The position numbers were made by a program, and so were the translations under genes. A stretch of 64,000 bases of DNA, taken from Sediminibacterium sp. C3. GTDB taxonomy: Bacteria; Bacteroidota; Bacteroidia; Chitinophagales; Chitinophagaceae. Below are positions 44,048 through 52,602 of the stretch, one piece after another. Location: positions 2,788,254 through 2,852,253 of the forward strand of contig NZ_KI669560.1 in assembly GCF_000508085.1 (NCBI RefSeq). The letters are read 5' to 3'. The stretch's first letter is position 1, and each line of letters starts with the position of its first letter. The notes beneath the pieces are model-generated. The model was not told where the DNA came from, did no database searches, and saw only the letters and a list, made by a program, of their open reading frames with translations.

Positions 44048-44956
44048 ATGAAACAAGCATTTACGATACTATTTTCATTCTTTATGACAAGTACCTGGGC
44101 ACAAAATGAAATACCATTATACAAAGGGAAAATACCCAAATCAAAAGAATGCAGTCTGGAAAATAAAACACAGATAAATCAATGGGGACAGGAAGTGTAC
44201 ACAAAAGTTAACAACCCTACCCTTACCATTTATAAAGCCCCTGAATTGAATACCAACCAAACTGCGGTTTTAATTTTACCGGGAGGTGGATATACTATTT
44301 TAGCAGCCAATCACGAAGGTCATGATGTGGCCAAAGCTTTCAATTCAATCGGGGTTACCGCTTTCGTGTTAAAATACAGATTGCCCAACGACACCTGCAT
44401 GTTTAATAAAGAGTGGGTGCCATTTATTGATGCACAAGCTGCCATGAAATGGATCCGAGACCATGCCACAGAATATGGAATCCATCCCGATAAAATTGGA
44501 ATTATTGGATTTTCTGCAGGCGGTCATCTGGCCAGTACTTTGGCCACCCAATATCAACTCAACCTGAATGACCAGGGATCACGCACCACCGCCAGACCTA
44601 ATTTCGCCATCCTGGGTTACCCCGTTATCAGCATGGAGGACGGCATTGGTCATGAGGGTTCCAGAATTAAACTACTAGGAAAAGAGGCTACTAAGGCAAG
44701 CAGGGATCAATTCTCTTCGCATCTGCAGGTAAGCAGGTTTAGCCCTCCTACTTTTCTTTTTCATGCCAAGGACGATACAACCGTTCCCGTAGAAAACAGT
44801 TTACAAATGAAAGCTGCATTGGATGCCCAGAAAATTCCTGCTGAATTATTACTGATGGATAAAGGCGGACATGGTTTTGGACTATATAACAAAGAAGAAG
44901 CTACCGACTGGTTTAAAGTGTTACAAGTATGGATGAAAGCACAGGGTGTTTTATAA
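44048..44956 (+). CDS. Secreted alpha/beta-hydrolase esterase (BD-FAE/acetyl-xylan esterase-like)
   Basis: 302 residues from the ATG at 44048, which begins a signal peptide (KQAFTILFSFFMTSTWAQ); a TTG five codons upstream is in frame but weaker. The esterase fold shows the oxyanion motif LILPGGGYTILAANHEG, the nucleophile in GIIGFSAGGHLAS, an aspartate in FLFHAKDDTTVPVENSL and a histidine in DKGGHGFGLYN, together a complete Ser-Asp-His triad. Similar enzymes remove acetyl or feruloyl groups from plant polysaccharides. Its TAA shares a TTATAA with the convergent DUF1801 gene. Confidence 0.9.
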   Translation: MKQAFTILFSFFMTSTWAQNEIPLYKGKIPKSKECSLENKTQINQWGQEVYTKVNNPTLTIYKAPELNTNQTAVLILPGGGYTILAANHEGHDVAKAFNSIGVTAFVLKYRLPNDTCMFNKEWVPFIDAQAAMKWIRDHATEYGIHPDKIGIIGFSAGGHLASTLATQYQLNLNDQGSRTTARPNFAILGYPVISMEDGIGHEGSRIKLLGKEATKASRDQFSSHLQVSRFSPPTFLFHAKDDTTVPVENSLQMKAALDAQKIPAELLLMDKGGHGFGLYNKEEATDWFKVLQVWMKAQGVL

Positions 44957-45307
44957 TATTTCATTTGCTCTGAACAGCACCATCTCTGTAATCAATGAAA
45001 GAGGAAGTGGCTGATCTAAGGGAAACTGAACGGCACCTTTTGACGTTTTATAGGAAGCCAGTTCTTTGGCAAAATGCAGAATGGGGTTGGGAGTTGGATA
45101 AAAGCCAATATGATTTTTATTCACCGCATAATAAGCCAGCGGCTTTTTTAATTTAAAGGCAGGCATACCATAACTGATTCCTTCAGTAGCCTGAGGAGCC
45201 GCTTTTTGAATTGCCATTCTGAGTTGCTGCAATTTTTTCTGAATGGCCGCATCAAAACATTGATGGTATTCATCAATGGTATGGTATTGTAATTGGCGTT
45301 TATTCAT
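44951..45307 (-). CDS. DUF1801 (YdhG/YjbR-like) protein
   Basis: 118 residues of the DUF1801 family: TIDEYHQCFDAAIQKKLQQL, APQATEGISYGMPAFKL and NKNHIGFYPTPNPILHFAKE, with a basic surface near the C-terminus. The family is small, cytoplasmic and without a proven function; some members resemble iron or nucleic-acid binding folds. It is 10 nt downstream of the metallo-beta-lactamase-Dabb gene and probably cotranscribed with it. Confidence 0.88.
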   Translation of the reverse strand: MNKRQLQYHTIDEYHQCFDAAIQKKLQQLRMAIQKAAPQATEGISYGMPAFKLKKPLAYYAVNKNHIGFYPTPNPILHFAKELASYKTSKGAVQFPLDQPLPLSLITEMVLFRANEIL

Positions 45308-45317
45308 TCTTGTAAAG

Positions 45318-46367
45318 TTATTTAACCCAATAGTCTACAACCGTTACTTTATCTAAAATATTCGGCAATAATTTTGTGAACGCCTGATGTATAGGATGAA
45401 TTAAATACGCATCTCTGTCTTTCTCACTGGAGAATGTCAACAAAAAGCAATGCGTTAAACCCTGATTCAGATTTTCCGGACTATTGTTTACCCCCCATTC
45501 AAACTTTTTAATCAAATTAATTTGCCCGGGTAAAGCCTCAAATGCCCTGATGGCCGCCGCAACGGAATCCTTATTGGAATTTGCTTTCCATCCAAATAAA
45601 ACCACATGACGCAATGCTTTTTCTACATTCAGTTCCTTCGCCATCCTGATAGAATTGCTTAAAGAATTAATATCCCGCCAGTCACTATGGGTAGTAATGA
45701 TAAAATTAGGATTGGGATATTTCTTTTGAACTTTAAGAAGTGTATTTGCATATTCCTGTGTATTCCCGTCCCCGAGAAATCCCAGGTTATCATCCTTCGC
45801 CCCTTTGATTAAACAGCCTCCCAGTAAAATCCTTTCTTTGGGAAACCAGATAACTATATTATCCTGTGTATGCCCTTCGCCGGGATAATAAAGTTCGAAT
45901 TTGTATTGATCAATGGTAAAACTGGTGTCTTTCTGCATTAGAAATTCTGCTCTTTTAGCATTGTTCTTTTTACTCAACAAATCAGTAAGTGCAGTTGTGT
46001 AGGTTGCAATACCAGCTTTGCGATAATATTCCAATCCAGCTGTTTTATCGCTATGCCAATGGGTAGCCAATGCCATCAATACTTTCTTTTGATGTCTTTT
46101 ATAAATACTATCGAGCAAGGGCTGAAACTGAGTAGTATCCCAGGGCGTATCAAATAGCACTACTCCTTTTTTGGTAACCAGGTAAACACCGTTTGCCCTT
46201 ACTTTACTATCCTGATAAGTATTGTAAGTTGTGTACACGTAAAAATCACCCTTCAGCTGTTCAATATGCAGCTTTTGATTAGACTGTGCGTTTGACGAAA
46301 AGGACTGACCCGCTAAAAAAAGAATCAAAGCAAAGCAGCTTATCAGCTTTTGGTTAATGAAAAACAT
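45318..46367 (-). CDS. Subclass B1-like metallo-beta-lactamase fused to a Dabb domain
   Basis: 349 residues with a signal peptide (LISCFALILFLAGQSFSSNA). Residues about 30-245 are a B1-type metallo-beta-lactamase fold with all six metal ligands: His103, His105 and Asp107 (THWHSDKTAG), His166 (GEGHTQDNIVIW), Cys185 (LLGGCLIKG) and His227 (THSDWRD), plus Lys188 at the position that binds the carboxylate in true B1 enzymes. Residues 251-349 form a stress-responsive Dabb domain (LRHVVLFGWK, EWGVNNSPENLNQG, FLLTFSSEKDRDAY). Periplasmic. Hydrolysis of beta-lactams is possible but unproven; the Dabb fusion suggests a different or extra ligand. Confidence 0.88.
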   Translation of the reverse strand: MFFINQKLISCFALILFLAGQSFSSNAQSNQKLHIEQLKGDFYVYTTYNTYQDSKVRANGVYLVTKKGVVLFDTPWDTTQFQPLLDSIYKRHQKKVLMALATHWHSDKTAGLEYYRKAGIATYTTALTDLLSKKNNAKRAEFLMQKDTSFTIDQYKFELYYPGEGHTQDNIVIWFPKERILLGGCLIKGAKDDNLGFLGDGNTQEYANTLLKVQKKYPNPNFIITTHSDWRDINSLSNSIRMAKELNVEKALRHVVLFGWKANSNKDSVAAAIRAFEALPGQINLIKKFEWGVNNSPENLNQGLTHCFLLTFSSEKDRDAYLIHPIHQAFTKLLPNILDKVTVVDYWVK

Positions 46368-46389
46368 GTATTTAATTTTAATAATCGTA

Positions 46390-46587
46390 CTATTTAGACT
46401 TCATTGCTTTAATCAATTTCTCATTACGTTTATCCGCTCTGGCATTCTGCAAAGAGATAACAGCCCAGATTGCCGCAGGTATCCATCCTATTAAAGTAAT
46501 CTGAAGAATAAAACAGATAAAGGCTGTAAATATCCTCCCTCTCAGAAAAAAGGAAAGCGCGGGAAAGAAAATAGCAATGAGTGTCAT
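46390..46587 (-). CDS. YqaE/Pmp3-family small membrane protein
   Basis: 65 residues with two hydrophobic segments (AIFFPALSFFLRGRIFTAFI and FILQITLIGWIPAAIWAVIS) and a lysine-rich end, as in the Pmp3/YqaE proteolipids. The fit is good around FFLRGRI and GWIPAAIWAV. Members are implicated in membrane potential and stress tolerance. It is 22 nt downstream of the B1-Dabb gene start region on the same strand, with no other clear partner. Confidence 0.85.
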   Translation of the reverse strand: MTLIAIFFPALSFFLRGRIFTAFICFILQITLIGWIPAAIWAVISLQNARADKRNEKLIKAMKSK

Positions 46588-46668
46588 AAACAGTATTCTT
46601 CCATTGTTAATGGATTGAATATACCGATAATTAACAAATCAACACACCCCTTTGCGAATCATTTAATA

Positions 46669-47238
46669 TTATTTTATATCTAATTCAAACACACCATCTG
46701 TTATTTTTCTTATGCTCGTTGCATTGAAGGTCCCATCTGACTTTTTCAGAACTGCATCAAAATAGAAACTCCCTTTAATTTTAGTGCCTGTATTAGACTC
46801 AATAATGATTTTACCATTCTTTACATGATCCCAACTGGTAAACCATTGATCATAACCATTGCCATTCCATTTATTGTATTCGGCACTTGCCAGGTATTCC
46901 TTATTGGAAACATGTACAGGATCAAAATCATAAGTACCCGGTTTCCAATCTGCCGCAGTAAGAACTTTACCACTAAAGGGCATTAATGTCAATACAATTG
47001 TCTCTTTCCTGTCGGCAGGCTGGCCAACAACCTGTAACATCTTGGTAGAACTAATATACTTTACCATTGTATATTCTAATGCCGCTTTTGGAAATGCCTG
47101 GTTATCAATTTTAGCTGAAAACGGACTGGTTTCTGCATTGATATTGTTGGACGTGCCACTGTTGCTTTTTGTACATGCACCTAAAAAAATAAAAAAGCCA
47201 AAAGAAATCAGGCAAGCTTTTAGATAATTGTATTTCAT
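46669..47238 (-). CDS. Predicted lipoprotein, unassigned; palindrome in its promoter
   Basis: 189 residues from the ATG at 47238, giving MKYNYLKACLISFGFFIFLG followed by the lipobox cysteine of LGACTKS; an upstream start 36 codons earlier would place the signal sequence internally. The mature part has beta-sandwich-like segments (FPKAALEYTMVKYISSTKML, QVVGQPADRKETIVLTLMPF, GKIIIESNTGTKIKGSFYFD) and ends in ITDGVFELDIK, similar to small secreted Bacteroidota lipoproteins. The 18-bp palindrome at 47291-47308 lies 53 nt upstream and recurs before another lipoprotein gene at 59094-60413. Confidence 0.7.
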   Translation of the reverse strand: MKYNYLKACLISFGFFIFLGACTKSNSGTSNNINAETSPFSAKIDNQAFPKAALEYTMVKYISSTKMLQVVGQPADRKETIVLTLMPFSGKVLTAADWKPGTYDFDPVHVSNKEYLASAEYNKWNGNGYDQWFTSWDHVKNGKIIIESNTGTKIKGSFYFDAVLKKSDGTFNATSIRKITDGVFELDIK

Positions 47239-47290
47239 TTGTAAACATTTAATATTCTGGCAAAATACCTTCATTAAAAAACGTCGGACA

Positions 47291-47308
47291 ATGGGCTGTT
47301 CAGCCCAT
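47291..47308. promoter_or_regulatory. 18-bp palindrome ATGGGCTGTTCAGCCCAT (operator candidate, site 1)
   Basis: Perfect dyad, ATGGGCTG-TT-CAGCCCAT, between the lipoprotein gene (minus, start 47238) and the DUF6498-like gene (plus). About 23 nt closer to the lipoprotein gene is a TATTTTG box. The same outer arms occur at 60485-60502. Confidence 0.7.
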
Positions 47309-47326
47309 TTTTCATAAGACTGAAAA

Positions 47327-47923
47327 TTGTATTTTGCAACTATCAAAAAGTCAACCTTTTCCCTTTATTCGGCAGTCAATTTTTTCTTTGCTGTCTTATT
47401 GCCCGGCTATAGTTTATTAATAGGCGACAGTACCATATTTTACCTGATTTACCTGTATTGGTGGCAAGAGCTATTAGCATCGGCCATTGAAGGGATTTAT
47501 TATGCAAAAAACCGGCAAGCCTATCCGGAAATTTCAACCAATCCGTTTTGGGCCAGACTTTTTTTGTTATTCGTGTACTTTGTATTCATCGTTATATTTT
47601 TTGGCTTGGTCAGTGATTGGGGGAGCAATCTGCGCATCAAAAAAAATCTTGAAATCTTTTTGTTCAAAGATGTTTTTTTCATGATAAACCTGGTAGGATT
47701 GGTAATGAATGACTGGTTACACAAAAAGTCTGCCACCCAAAAACTTATCATCAGCAACGATCCGTTCAAGGGGAGAATGATGGTGATGCATATCTCCATT
47801 ATATTAGGGGGTGCCACCTTATTTATTGGCAATACAGCCTGGGCTGGATTTCCATTCCTATTGATTAAAGCCTATATGGATTTCAAACAGCAAAACAGGG
47901 AAATTAAAGCCAATATCCTTTAA
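47327..47923 (+). CDS. DUF6498-like integral membrane protein
   Basis: About 198 residues with four or five hydrophobic segments (SLYSAVNFFFAVLLPGYSLL, IFYLIYLYWWQELLASAIEG, LFLLFVYFVFIVIFFGLVSD, ISIILGGATLFIGNTAWAGF). YWWQELLASAIEGIYYAKN matches the DUF6498 pattern of a Trp/Glu pair after the second helix. No ATG lies in frame near the beginning; TTG at 47327 is the first start codon, so the true start is uncertain. A TATTTTG box overlaps 47330-47336. It ends in a 4-nt reciprocal overlap with the response regulator gene. Confidence 0.65.
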   Translation: MYFATIKKSTFSLYSAVNFFFAVLLPGYSLLIGDSTIFYLIYLYWWQELLASAIEGIYYAKNRQAYPEISTNPFWARLFLLFVYFVFIVIFFGLVSDWGSNLRIKKNLEIFLFKDVFFMINLVGLVMNDWLHKKSATQKLIISNDPFKGRMMVMHISIILGGATLFIGNTAWAGFPFLLIKAYMDFKQQNREIKANIL

Positions 47924-48579
47924 ATCCATCCCTTGTTTTTGGCCTTCGACAATAACTCGGTCCGGTTTTGAGCCTGCAATTTTCTATAAATATTTTCAAT
48001 ATGTCTTTTAACCGTAAAAGAAGAGATATACAAAATTTCAGCAATCTGCTTGTTCGTAAGCCCGGTACTTAAATTCTCTAAAATTTCTTTTTCCCTCAAA
48101 GAAAGCACATCTTCTTGCGGTTTCAACTGATTTGCGGGCACCGCATTGTTGTATTCTTTAAGTACCCGCAAGGCTTTTGCTGCAATAGAAGGCGACATGA
48201 CTGCTCCCCCGTTCATGGTATCAATAATTGTTTCGTAAACCTTATCAGCCTTGGTCTCTTTTAGAATATAACTATCTGCTCCTGCTTTAATGGCATTGAA
48301 AATAGAATCATCATCATCGTAAATGGTAATCATCACAATCTTAATATGGGGATACTCTTTTTTTATCAGTCGTGTTGCTTCAATTCCATTCATGACTGGC
48401 ATTTGAATGTCCATCAATATCATATTAACAGAAGCATCTGACTGAAGCAGCTGAAGCATTTCTAAACCATTAGCAGCAACGAATTGAATACCAATATCAG
48501 GGAAATCATTCAGTTTCTCCTTTAAAGCTCTTTGAGCCGACATATTATCTTCTACAATAGCTAATTTAATTATTTCCAT
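47920..48579 (-). CDS. NarL/LuxR-family response regulator
   Basis: 219 residues. The receiver domain has the phosphoacceptor Asp57 in MILMDIQMPVMNG and the conserved lysine in DSYILKETKADKV. The C-terminal LuxR helix-turn-helix (about 155-219) shows SLREKEILENLSTGLTNKQI, AEILYISSFTVKRHIENIYR and KLQAQNRTELL. It overlaps the downstream-facing kinase gene by 10 nt, so the two form a coupled two-component pair. The nearby palindromes are the obvious candidate targets but this is inference. Confidence 0.96.
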   Translation of the reverse strand: MEIIKLAIVEDNMSAQRALKEKLNDFPDIGIQFVAANGLEMLQLLQSDASVNMILMDIQMPVMNGIEATRLIKKEYPHIKIVMITIYDDDDSIFNAIKAGADSYILKETKADKVYETIIDTMNGGAVMSPSIAAKALRVLKEYNNAVPANQLKPQEDVLSLREKEILENLSTGLTNKQIAEILYISSFTVKRHIENIYRKLQAQNRTELLSKAKNKGWI

Positions 48580-49949
48580 GCTACCTGTATTTGAAAGGAA
48601 GTCCCCTCCCCTTTATTAGAAATCATTGTATAAGTACCATTCAAATTTTGAATTCTCTGTTTTACACCTGCAATACCATAGGATTCATTCCCTTCGGAAC
48701 CATCATCAAAACCCTTTCCATTGTCTTTTACCAATAGGTCCATACATTTGTCATTGCACACAATATCAATCCAGATATCAGTAGCTTCTGCATATTTTAT
48801 TGCATTATTAGTTAGTTCCTGTATTACCCGGAAAACATTAACGGCAATATTAGAATCAATCACTTCGTTGTTGTTGTAACGGCAATCAAAATGAAAACGG
48901 ATCAAGTCTTTAGCTTCCCCGGCTGCGTTTATAAAATTCAATACCTTATTTCTGAAATCAGACAGTTGAATTTCATCCGTATGAAGCATCCACAGTGCGT
49001 TCCTGAGTTCCAATAATGCATTGTCTGTATACTCAGAAAGCGAATCTATCCTTATCTTTTTGTCCTCCTCCAAACCAGAAGCAGATGCTTTAAGCTGATC
49101 GGAAACAGAAGAAATTAAAGTGAGGTGTGCGCCAAGACTATCGTGCAGATCTCTGGCAATGGAAAGTCGCTGCTCTTGCATCGTTTTTTGAATCCCGATT
49201 CTAGACAACACAAACTGGTGTTCAAATTCCTTGTACATCATGGCACTCCTAACCGCTACCAATCCATAAACAAAAATCATGAACACAGGCATCACAATTA
49301 AATCCAAGGAAATTTGAGAAATATCAAAAAAGCTATGGGATATAATCAGGATCAATAAAAAAAGCAATACATTAATAAATATTAAAGCAACAAATTCTTT
49401 TGCCCAGGCTTTTTTAATCCGGGTTTGATGATAAAAAGGGTCGCCGGAATCTAACTGAAGTTTGCTGGCAAACAACCAGGCTTTTGTACAATAAATCAAT
49501 GTGTTGATTAAGGTAAAAAGGTTGATTATATTAAAAACCAGAAAATTCCCCTGATTAATCTGCTTAATCACAACAGCATTATCGTACGCACCTGAAAAAA
49601 CATAATAAATACCAAATAAAAAGGATAACAAGGAAGGAATCTGACTCAGGTATATCCCTTTTGTTACGTTATATCCCAATAAGTTTTTTACATAATAGTA
49701 TACAAGGGGAGCAAACAAATGAGGTATAAAAAAAGTAAAAAAGATAACTGGAACCAGTTTTTCATTTTCCGGATAAAAAATAAACAGATTAATAAAAAAA
49801 GTGGCAATAACTGAAAAGAATATCATGAAGTAAGCCAATCTTACTTTAAACACTTCTCTTTTATTCAACAGCGTAGGTAATGCCAGTAAAAACAAGATAA
49901 TGGCTGCTGAAATATTAAGATAATAAACAAAGGGATCCTGGTAATGCAT
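48570..49949 (-). CDS. HisKA_3-type sensor histidine kinase with multi-helix membrane domain
   Basis: 459 residues from the ATG at 49949; an upstream open stretch of 37 codons overlaps the pullulanase gene and was not used. The N-terminal part has about seven hydrophobic helices (YYLNISAAIILFLLALPTLL, FFSVIATFFINLFIFYP, VIFFTFFIPHLFAPLVYYYV and others). The phosphoacceptor His269 is in IARDLHDSLGAHL, the HisKA_3 signature, and the HATPase domain follows (VIQELTNNAIKYAEATD, LVKDNGKGFDDG, SYGIAGVKQRIQNLNG, NKGEGTSFQIQV). Its ligand is unknown. Confidence 0.95.
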   Translation of the reverse strand: MHYQDPFVYYLNISAAIILFLLALPTLLNKREVFKVRLAYFMIFFSVIATFFINLFIFYPENEKLVPVIFFTFFIPHLFAPLVYYYVKNLLGYNVTKGIYLSQIPSLLSFLFGIYYVFSGAYDNAVVIKQINQGNFLVFNIINLFTLINTLIYCTKAWLFASKLQLDSGDPFYHQTRIKKAWAKEFVALIFINVLLFLLILIISHSFFDISQISLDLIVMPVFMIFVYGLVAVRSAMMYKEFEHQFVLSRIGIQKTMQEQRLSIARDLHDSLGAHLTLISSVSDQLKASASGLEEDKKIRIDSLSEYTDNALLELRNALWMLHTDEIQLSDFRNKVLNFINAAGEAKDLIRFHFDCRYNNNEVIDSNIAVNVFRVIQELTNNAIKYAEATDIWIDIVCNDKCMDLLVKDNGKGFDDGSEGNESYGIAGVKQRIQNLNGTYTMISNKGEGTSFQIQVAWK

Positions 49950-49969
49950 CTTGTAAAATACAAATAGTT

Positions 49970-51931
49970 TTATTGAAAAAAGATTACGGCAGAACTGCCA
50001 TCCAGTAACAGTTGATTTCCTTTCAGGGAAGACATATTGCGCATTGAGGCAATTTTCCACTCACCTGCAGGCAGTTCAATTGTTTTGGCAGTTAAATTCC
50101 CATTGTAACCCACCCAGATTTTTTTCCAGCTATCCCCCACGGCTGCACCGTTCATTGTATAGCCAATAACCCCTTCAGGCAAATATTCCTGAAATACCAG
50201 GTGCTGTGCAATTTGCTGAGCAGAAGTCATTCTGAATGCAGGATGCGCTTTTCTCAATTGAATCAAAGACTGAATGTATTGATAGCTTGCGTAGTTCCTG
50301 GTCTTAAGATTCCAGTTAATGGCATTAATACTATCTCCGCTATTAAATGAATTCTCAACCCCATATTTGGTTCTTAAAAACTCGGAACCTGCCGTTAAAA
50401 AAGGAGTACCCTGTGCAGTCAATACTATCGCATAGGCCAATTCGTGCATTTTTACCCTTTGTTGTGCTGTTGCTTCTTTATAAGAAAGGGCTATTTTATC
50501 CCATAGAATATGATTGTCGTGGCAATCAGCATAATTTATTAATCCTGCAGGACCAGAAGTATAGGGTCCTTTGGAATAATTCACCAGACTGTAATTGATT
50601 TGCGGATGCTGACCAGCAGCTACTACCCCGAATTTTACAGATTCTGTATTGGTTAATTTTCCCGTTGCAAAACCCCGGTCGTCAATATTAAATACACTGC
50701 CTTTGATACCATCTCGCATATCGTCGCTAAAAACTGCTACGCCATTCAGCCTGGCTGCATTTTGCTTCAAGGCTTTTAAACTGTCGGGCAGTGGCGATCC
50801 CCCCGCTGTCCAACCTTCTCCATATAAAACAATAGAAGGTTTTAACTTTCTTAAGGTATCTGCAATCAGATTCATAGTTTCAATATCGTGAATACCCATA
50901 AGGTCAAATCGAAAACCATCCACATGGTATTCCTTTACCCAATACAATACACTTTCAAGCATAAATTTTCGAAACATGGCTCTATCACTGGCTGTTTCAT
51001 TGCCACAGGCACTGGCATCCGAAAAACTTCCGTCGGGTCGTTTGCGGTAATAATAGTCAGGAACAAAGACATTAAAATTGGATTGTTGGGTTAAAGCCGT
51101 ATGATTGTACACTACATCCATAATAACCCTTAGTCCATTCTGGTGAATCGTTTGAATGGTATGCTTTAATTCTTTAATACGTTGCTTACCATCCGAAGCA
51201 CTGGTACCATAAGAACCTTCCGGAATATTATAATTAACGGGATCATATCCCCAGTTGTATTGGTTGTTCTTTGTTTCGTCAACACTGTTGTAATCATAAA
51301 AGGGCAACAAATGAATATGGGTTACGCCCAATTCTTTAATATGTGAAAGTCCGGTTGATAAACCTGCAGCATTTTTTGTTCCGGTTTCTGCCAGCCCCAG
51401 AAACTTGCCTTTGTTTTTGATGCCACTATTCGGATGAATGCTGGCATCTCGCACATGTAATTCATAAATAATGGCATCGGTCTGTGCATTTTTAGCAGAG
51501 AACCGGGGGGATTGATCCTTTGCCCAACCTACCGGGTTGGTTTCTTTTAAATTAACCACCTGTGCACGCAATCCATTGGTACCACAGGCTTTGGCATAGG
51601 GATCAAGGACTTCTGCACTCCAGACTCCATTCATGTTTACCTGAAAAGTATAATAATGGTCTTTGATGTTTTCGGCGACGGTGATTTGCCAAACGCCGTT
51701 CAATTTTTTTTCCAGTGCTGCTGTGCGATAAGAGTTGCCGCCTGAATCCGATTTATAAAAATTGATTCGGACCGCTGAAGCAGTTGGAGCCCAAATCTTA
51801 AAAGTAGAAGCCTTAGGGGTATAAGTCAAGCCTAAGTCGTTACCGCCATAAACAGGATAATTGGCAGTTGGGTACTGTGCCACTATTCGCGTAGCTATAA
51901 TCAGTAGAAAGAAAAGCAAATGGTTTTTCAT
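49970..51931 (-). CDS. pulA: Type I pullulanase (GH13 alpha-1,6-glucosidase)
   Basis: 653 residues with a signal peptide (KNHLLFFLLIIATRIVAQ) from the ATG at 51931. A CBM48/N-terminal domain (LGLTYTPKASTFKIWAPTAS) precedes the GH13 barrel. The type I pullulanase motif YNWGYDPVNYNIPEGSY is present, with the catalytic residues in VDGFRFDLMG (nucleophile Asp), VLYGEGWTAG (acid Glu) and NYADCHDNHILWDK (transition-state Asp). It cleaves alpha-1,6 branches in pullulan or glycogen-type glucans outside the cytoplasm. It is 20 nt upstream of the two-component kinase gene on the same strand, but a regulatory link is unproven. Confidence 0.95.
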   Translation of the reverse strand: MKNHLLFFLLIIATRIVAQYPTANYPVYGGNDLGLTYTPKASTFKIWAPTASAVRINFYKSDSGGNSYRTAALEKKLNGVWQITVAENIKDHYYTFQVNMNGVWSAEVLDPYAKACGTNGLRAQVVNLKETNPVGWAKDQSPRFSAKNAQTDAIIYELHVRDASIHPNSGIKNKGKFLGLAETGTKNAAGLSTGLSHIKELGVTHIHLLPFYDYNSVDETKNNQYNWGYDPVNYNIPEGSYGTSASDGKQRIKELKHTIQTIHQNGLRVIMDVVYNHTALTQQSNFNVFVPDYYYRKRPDGSFSDASACGNETASDRAMFRKFMLESVLYWVKEYHVDGFRFDLMGIHDIETMNLIADTLRKLKPSIVLYGEGWTAGGSPLPDSLKALKQNAARLNGVAVFSDDMRDGIKGSVFNIDDRGFATGKLTNTESVKFGVVAAGQHPQINYSLVNYSKGPYTSGPAGLINYADCHDNHILWDKIALSYKEATAQQRVKMHELAYAIVLTAQGTPFLTAGSEFLRTKYGVENSFNSGDSINAINWNLKTRNYASYQYIQSLIQLRKAHPAFRMTSAQQIAQHLVFQEYLPEGVIGYTMNGAAVGDSWKKIWVGYNGNLTAKTIELPAGEWKIASMRNMSSLKGNQLLLDGSSAVIFFQ

Positions 51932-51948
51932 AAACGAAATTGAATAGA

Positions 51949-52161
51949 TCAACTTTGACCCGATTGTTTGGTTTTACGGTAATTAGAAAAATTACCGTAG
52001 GTATAAATGATTGAGAAAAGCAATAACCATCCACGCATTAAAATATTCTGGTTATCATTTTTTTGATATGCATACACAATGCCAACAACAAAAGTTATTA
52101 CTAAGATGCAGCCTAAGATAATTCCAATCAGAGGTTTGCGGGTATTGGTATTTGAGTTCAT
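51949..52161 (-). CDS. Small hypothetical two-helix membrane protein
   Basis: 70 residues with two hydrophobic segments (LIGIILGCILVITFVVGIVY and MRGWLLLFSIIYTYGNFS) flanked by a charged loop (QKNDNQNI) and a short basic tail. I do not recognise a family. It ends 17 nt before the pullulanase start on the same strand and may be cotranscribed with it. Confidence 0.6.
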   Translation of the reverse strand: MNSNTNTRKPLIGIILGCILVITFVVGIVYAYQKNDNQNILMRGWLLLFSIIYTYGNFSNYRKTKQSGQS

Positions 52162-52209
52162 ACTGAGTTATTTGGCTGTATTTGTACAAATGAAACTTTA
52201 AAATAGGCA

Positions 52210-52563
52210 TTATTCATAAAAAATATTCGATTTAGGTGCAGCTTTCACTCTTGGTTTAGCTTGAATGGTTTTAGTGGCAGTCTCAATAAAAGCCAGCAAA
52301 TCAGACGGATTGATTCCATTCACTTTATGGTAGGTTTTACAGTACTCGTCTATTTCAACCGTTATGGTTTTATGGCCGAATTGAAATTGCACGACTGTCA
52401 TTAATATGGGGATACCCGGACATTCATCTTTTATTACAAGATGATTCGGCAAACTGGTATCTGACAAGTAGCGGGTTAAATTAAGCATCTCCCACTTTTC
52501 ATTTATATTCTGAATTTCAGATTTAGTTAGTTCAAACTGAATCTGCTGTTTTGTATTGTTCAT
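52210..52563 (-). CDS. Hypothetical protein, unassigned
   Basis: 117 residues, mostly polar with no signal peptide or membrane segment. Features visible: an N-terminal helical region (TKSEIQNINEKWEMLNLTRY), a central beta-like part (GIPILMTVVQFQFGHKTITV then EIDEYCKTYHKVNGINPSD) and a basic end. I cannot name a family. It stands in an area that includes two truncated genes (52603-52953), so it may itself be a relict, but it is full-length in frame. Confidence 0.55.
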   Translation of the reverse strand: MNNTKQQIQFELTKSEIQNINEKWEMLNLTRYLSDTSLPNHLVIKDECPGIPILMTVVQFQFGHKTITVEIDEYCKTYHKVNGINPSDLLAFIETATKTIQAKPRVKAAPKSNIFYE

Positions 52564-52602
52564 AAAAAAAACCGTGTAGGTTTTATTACCAAGATCATAA
52601 TT

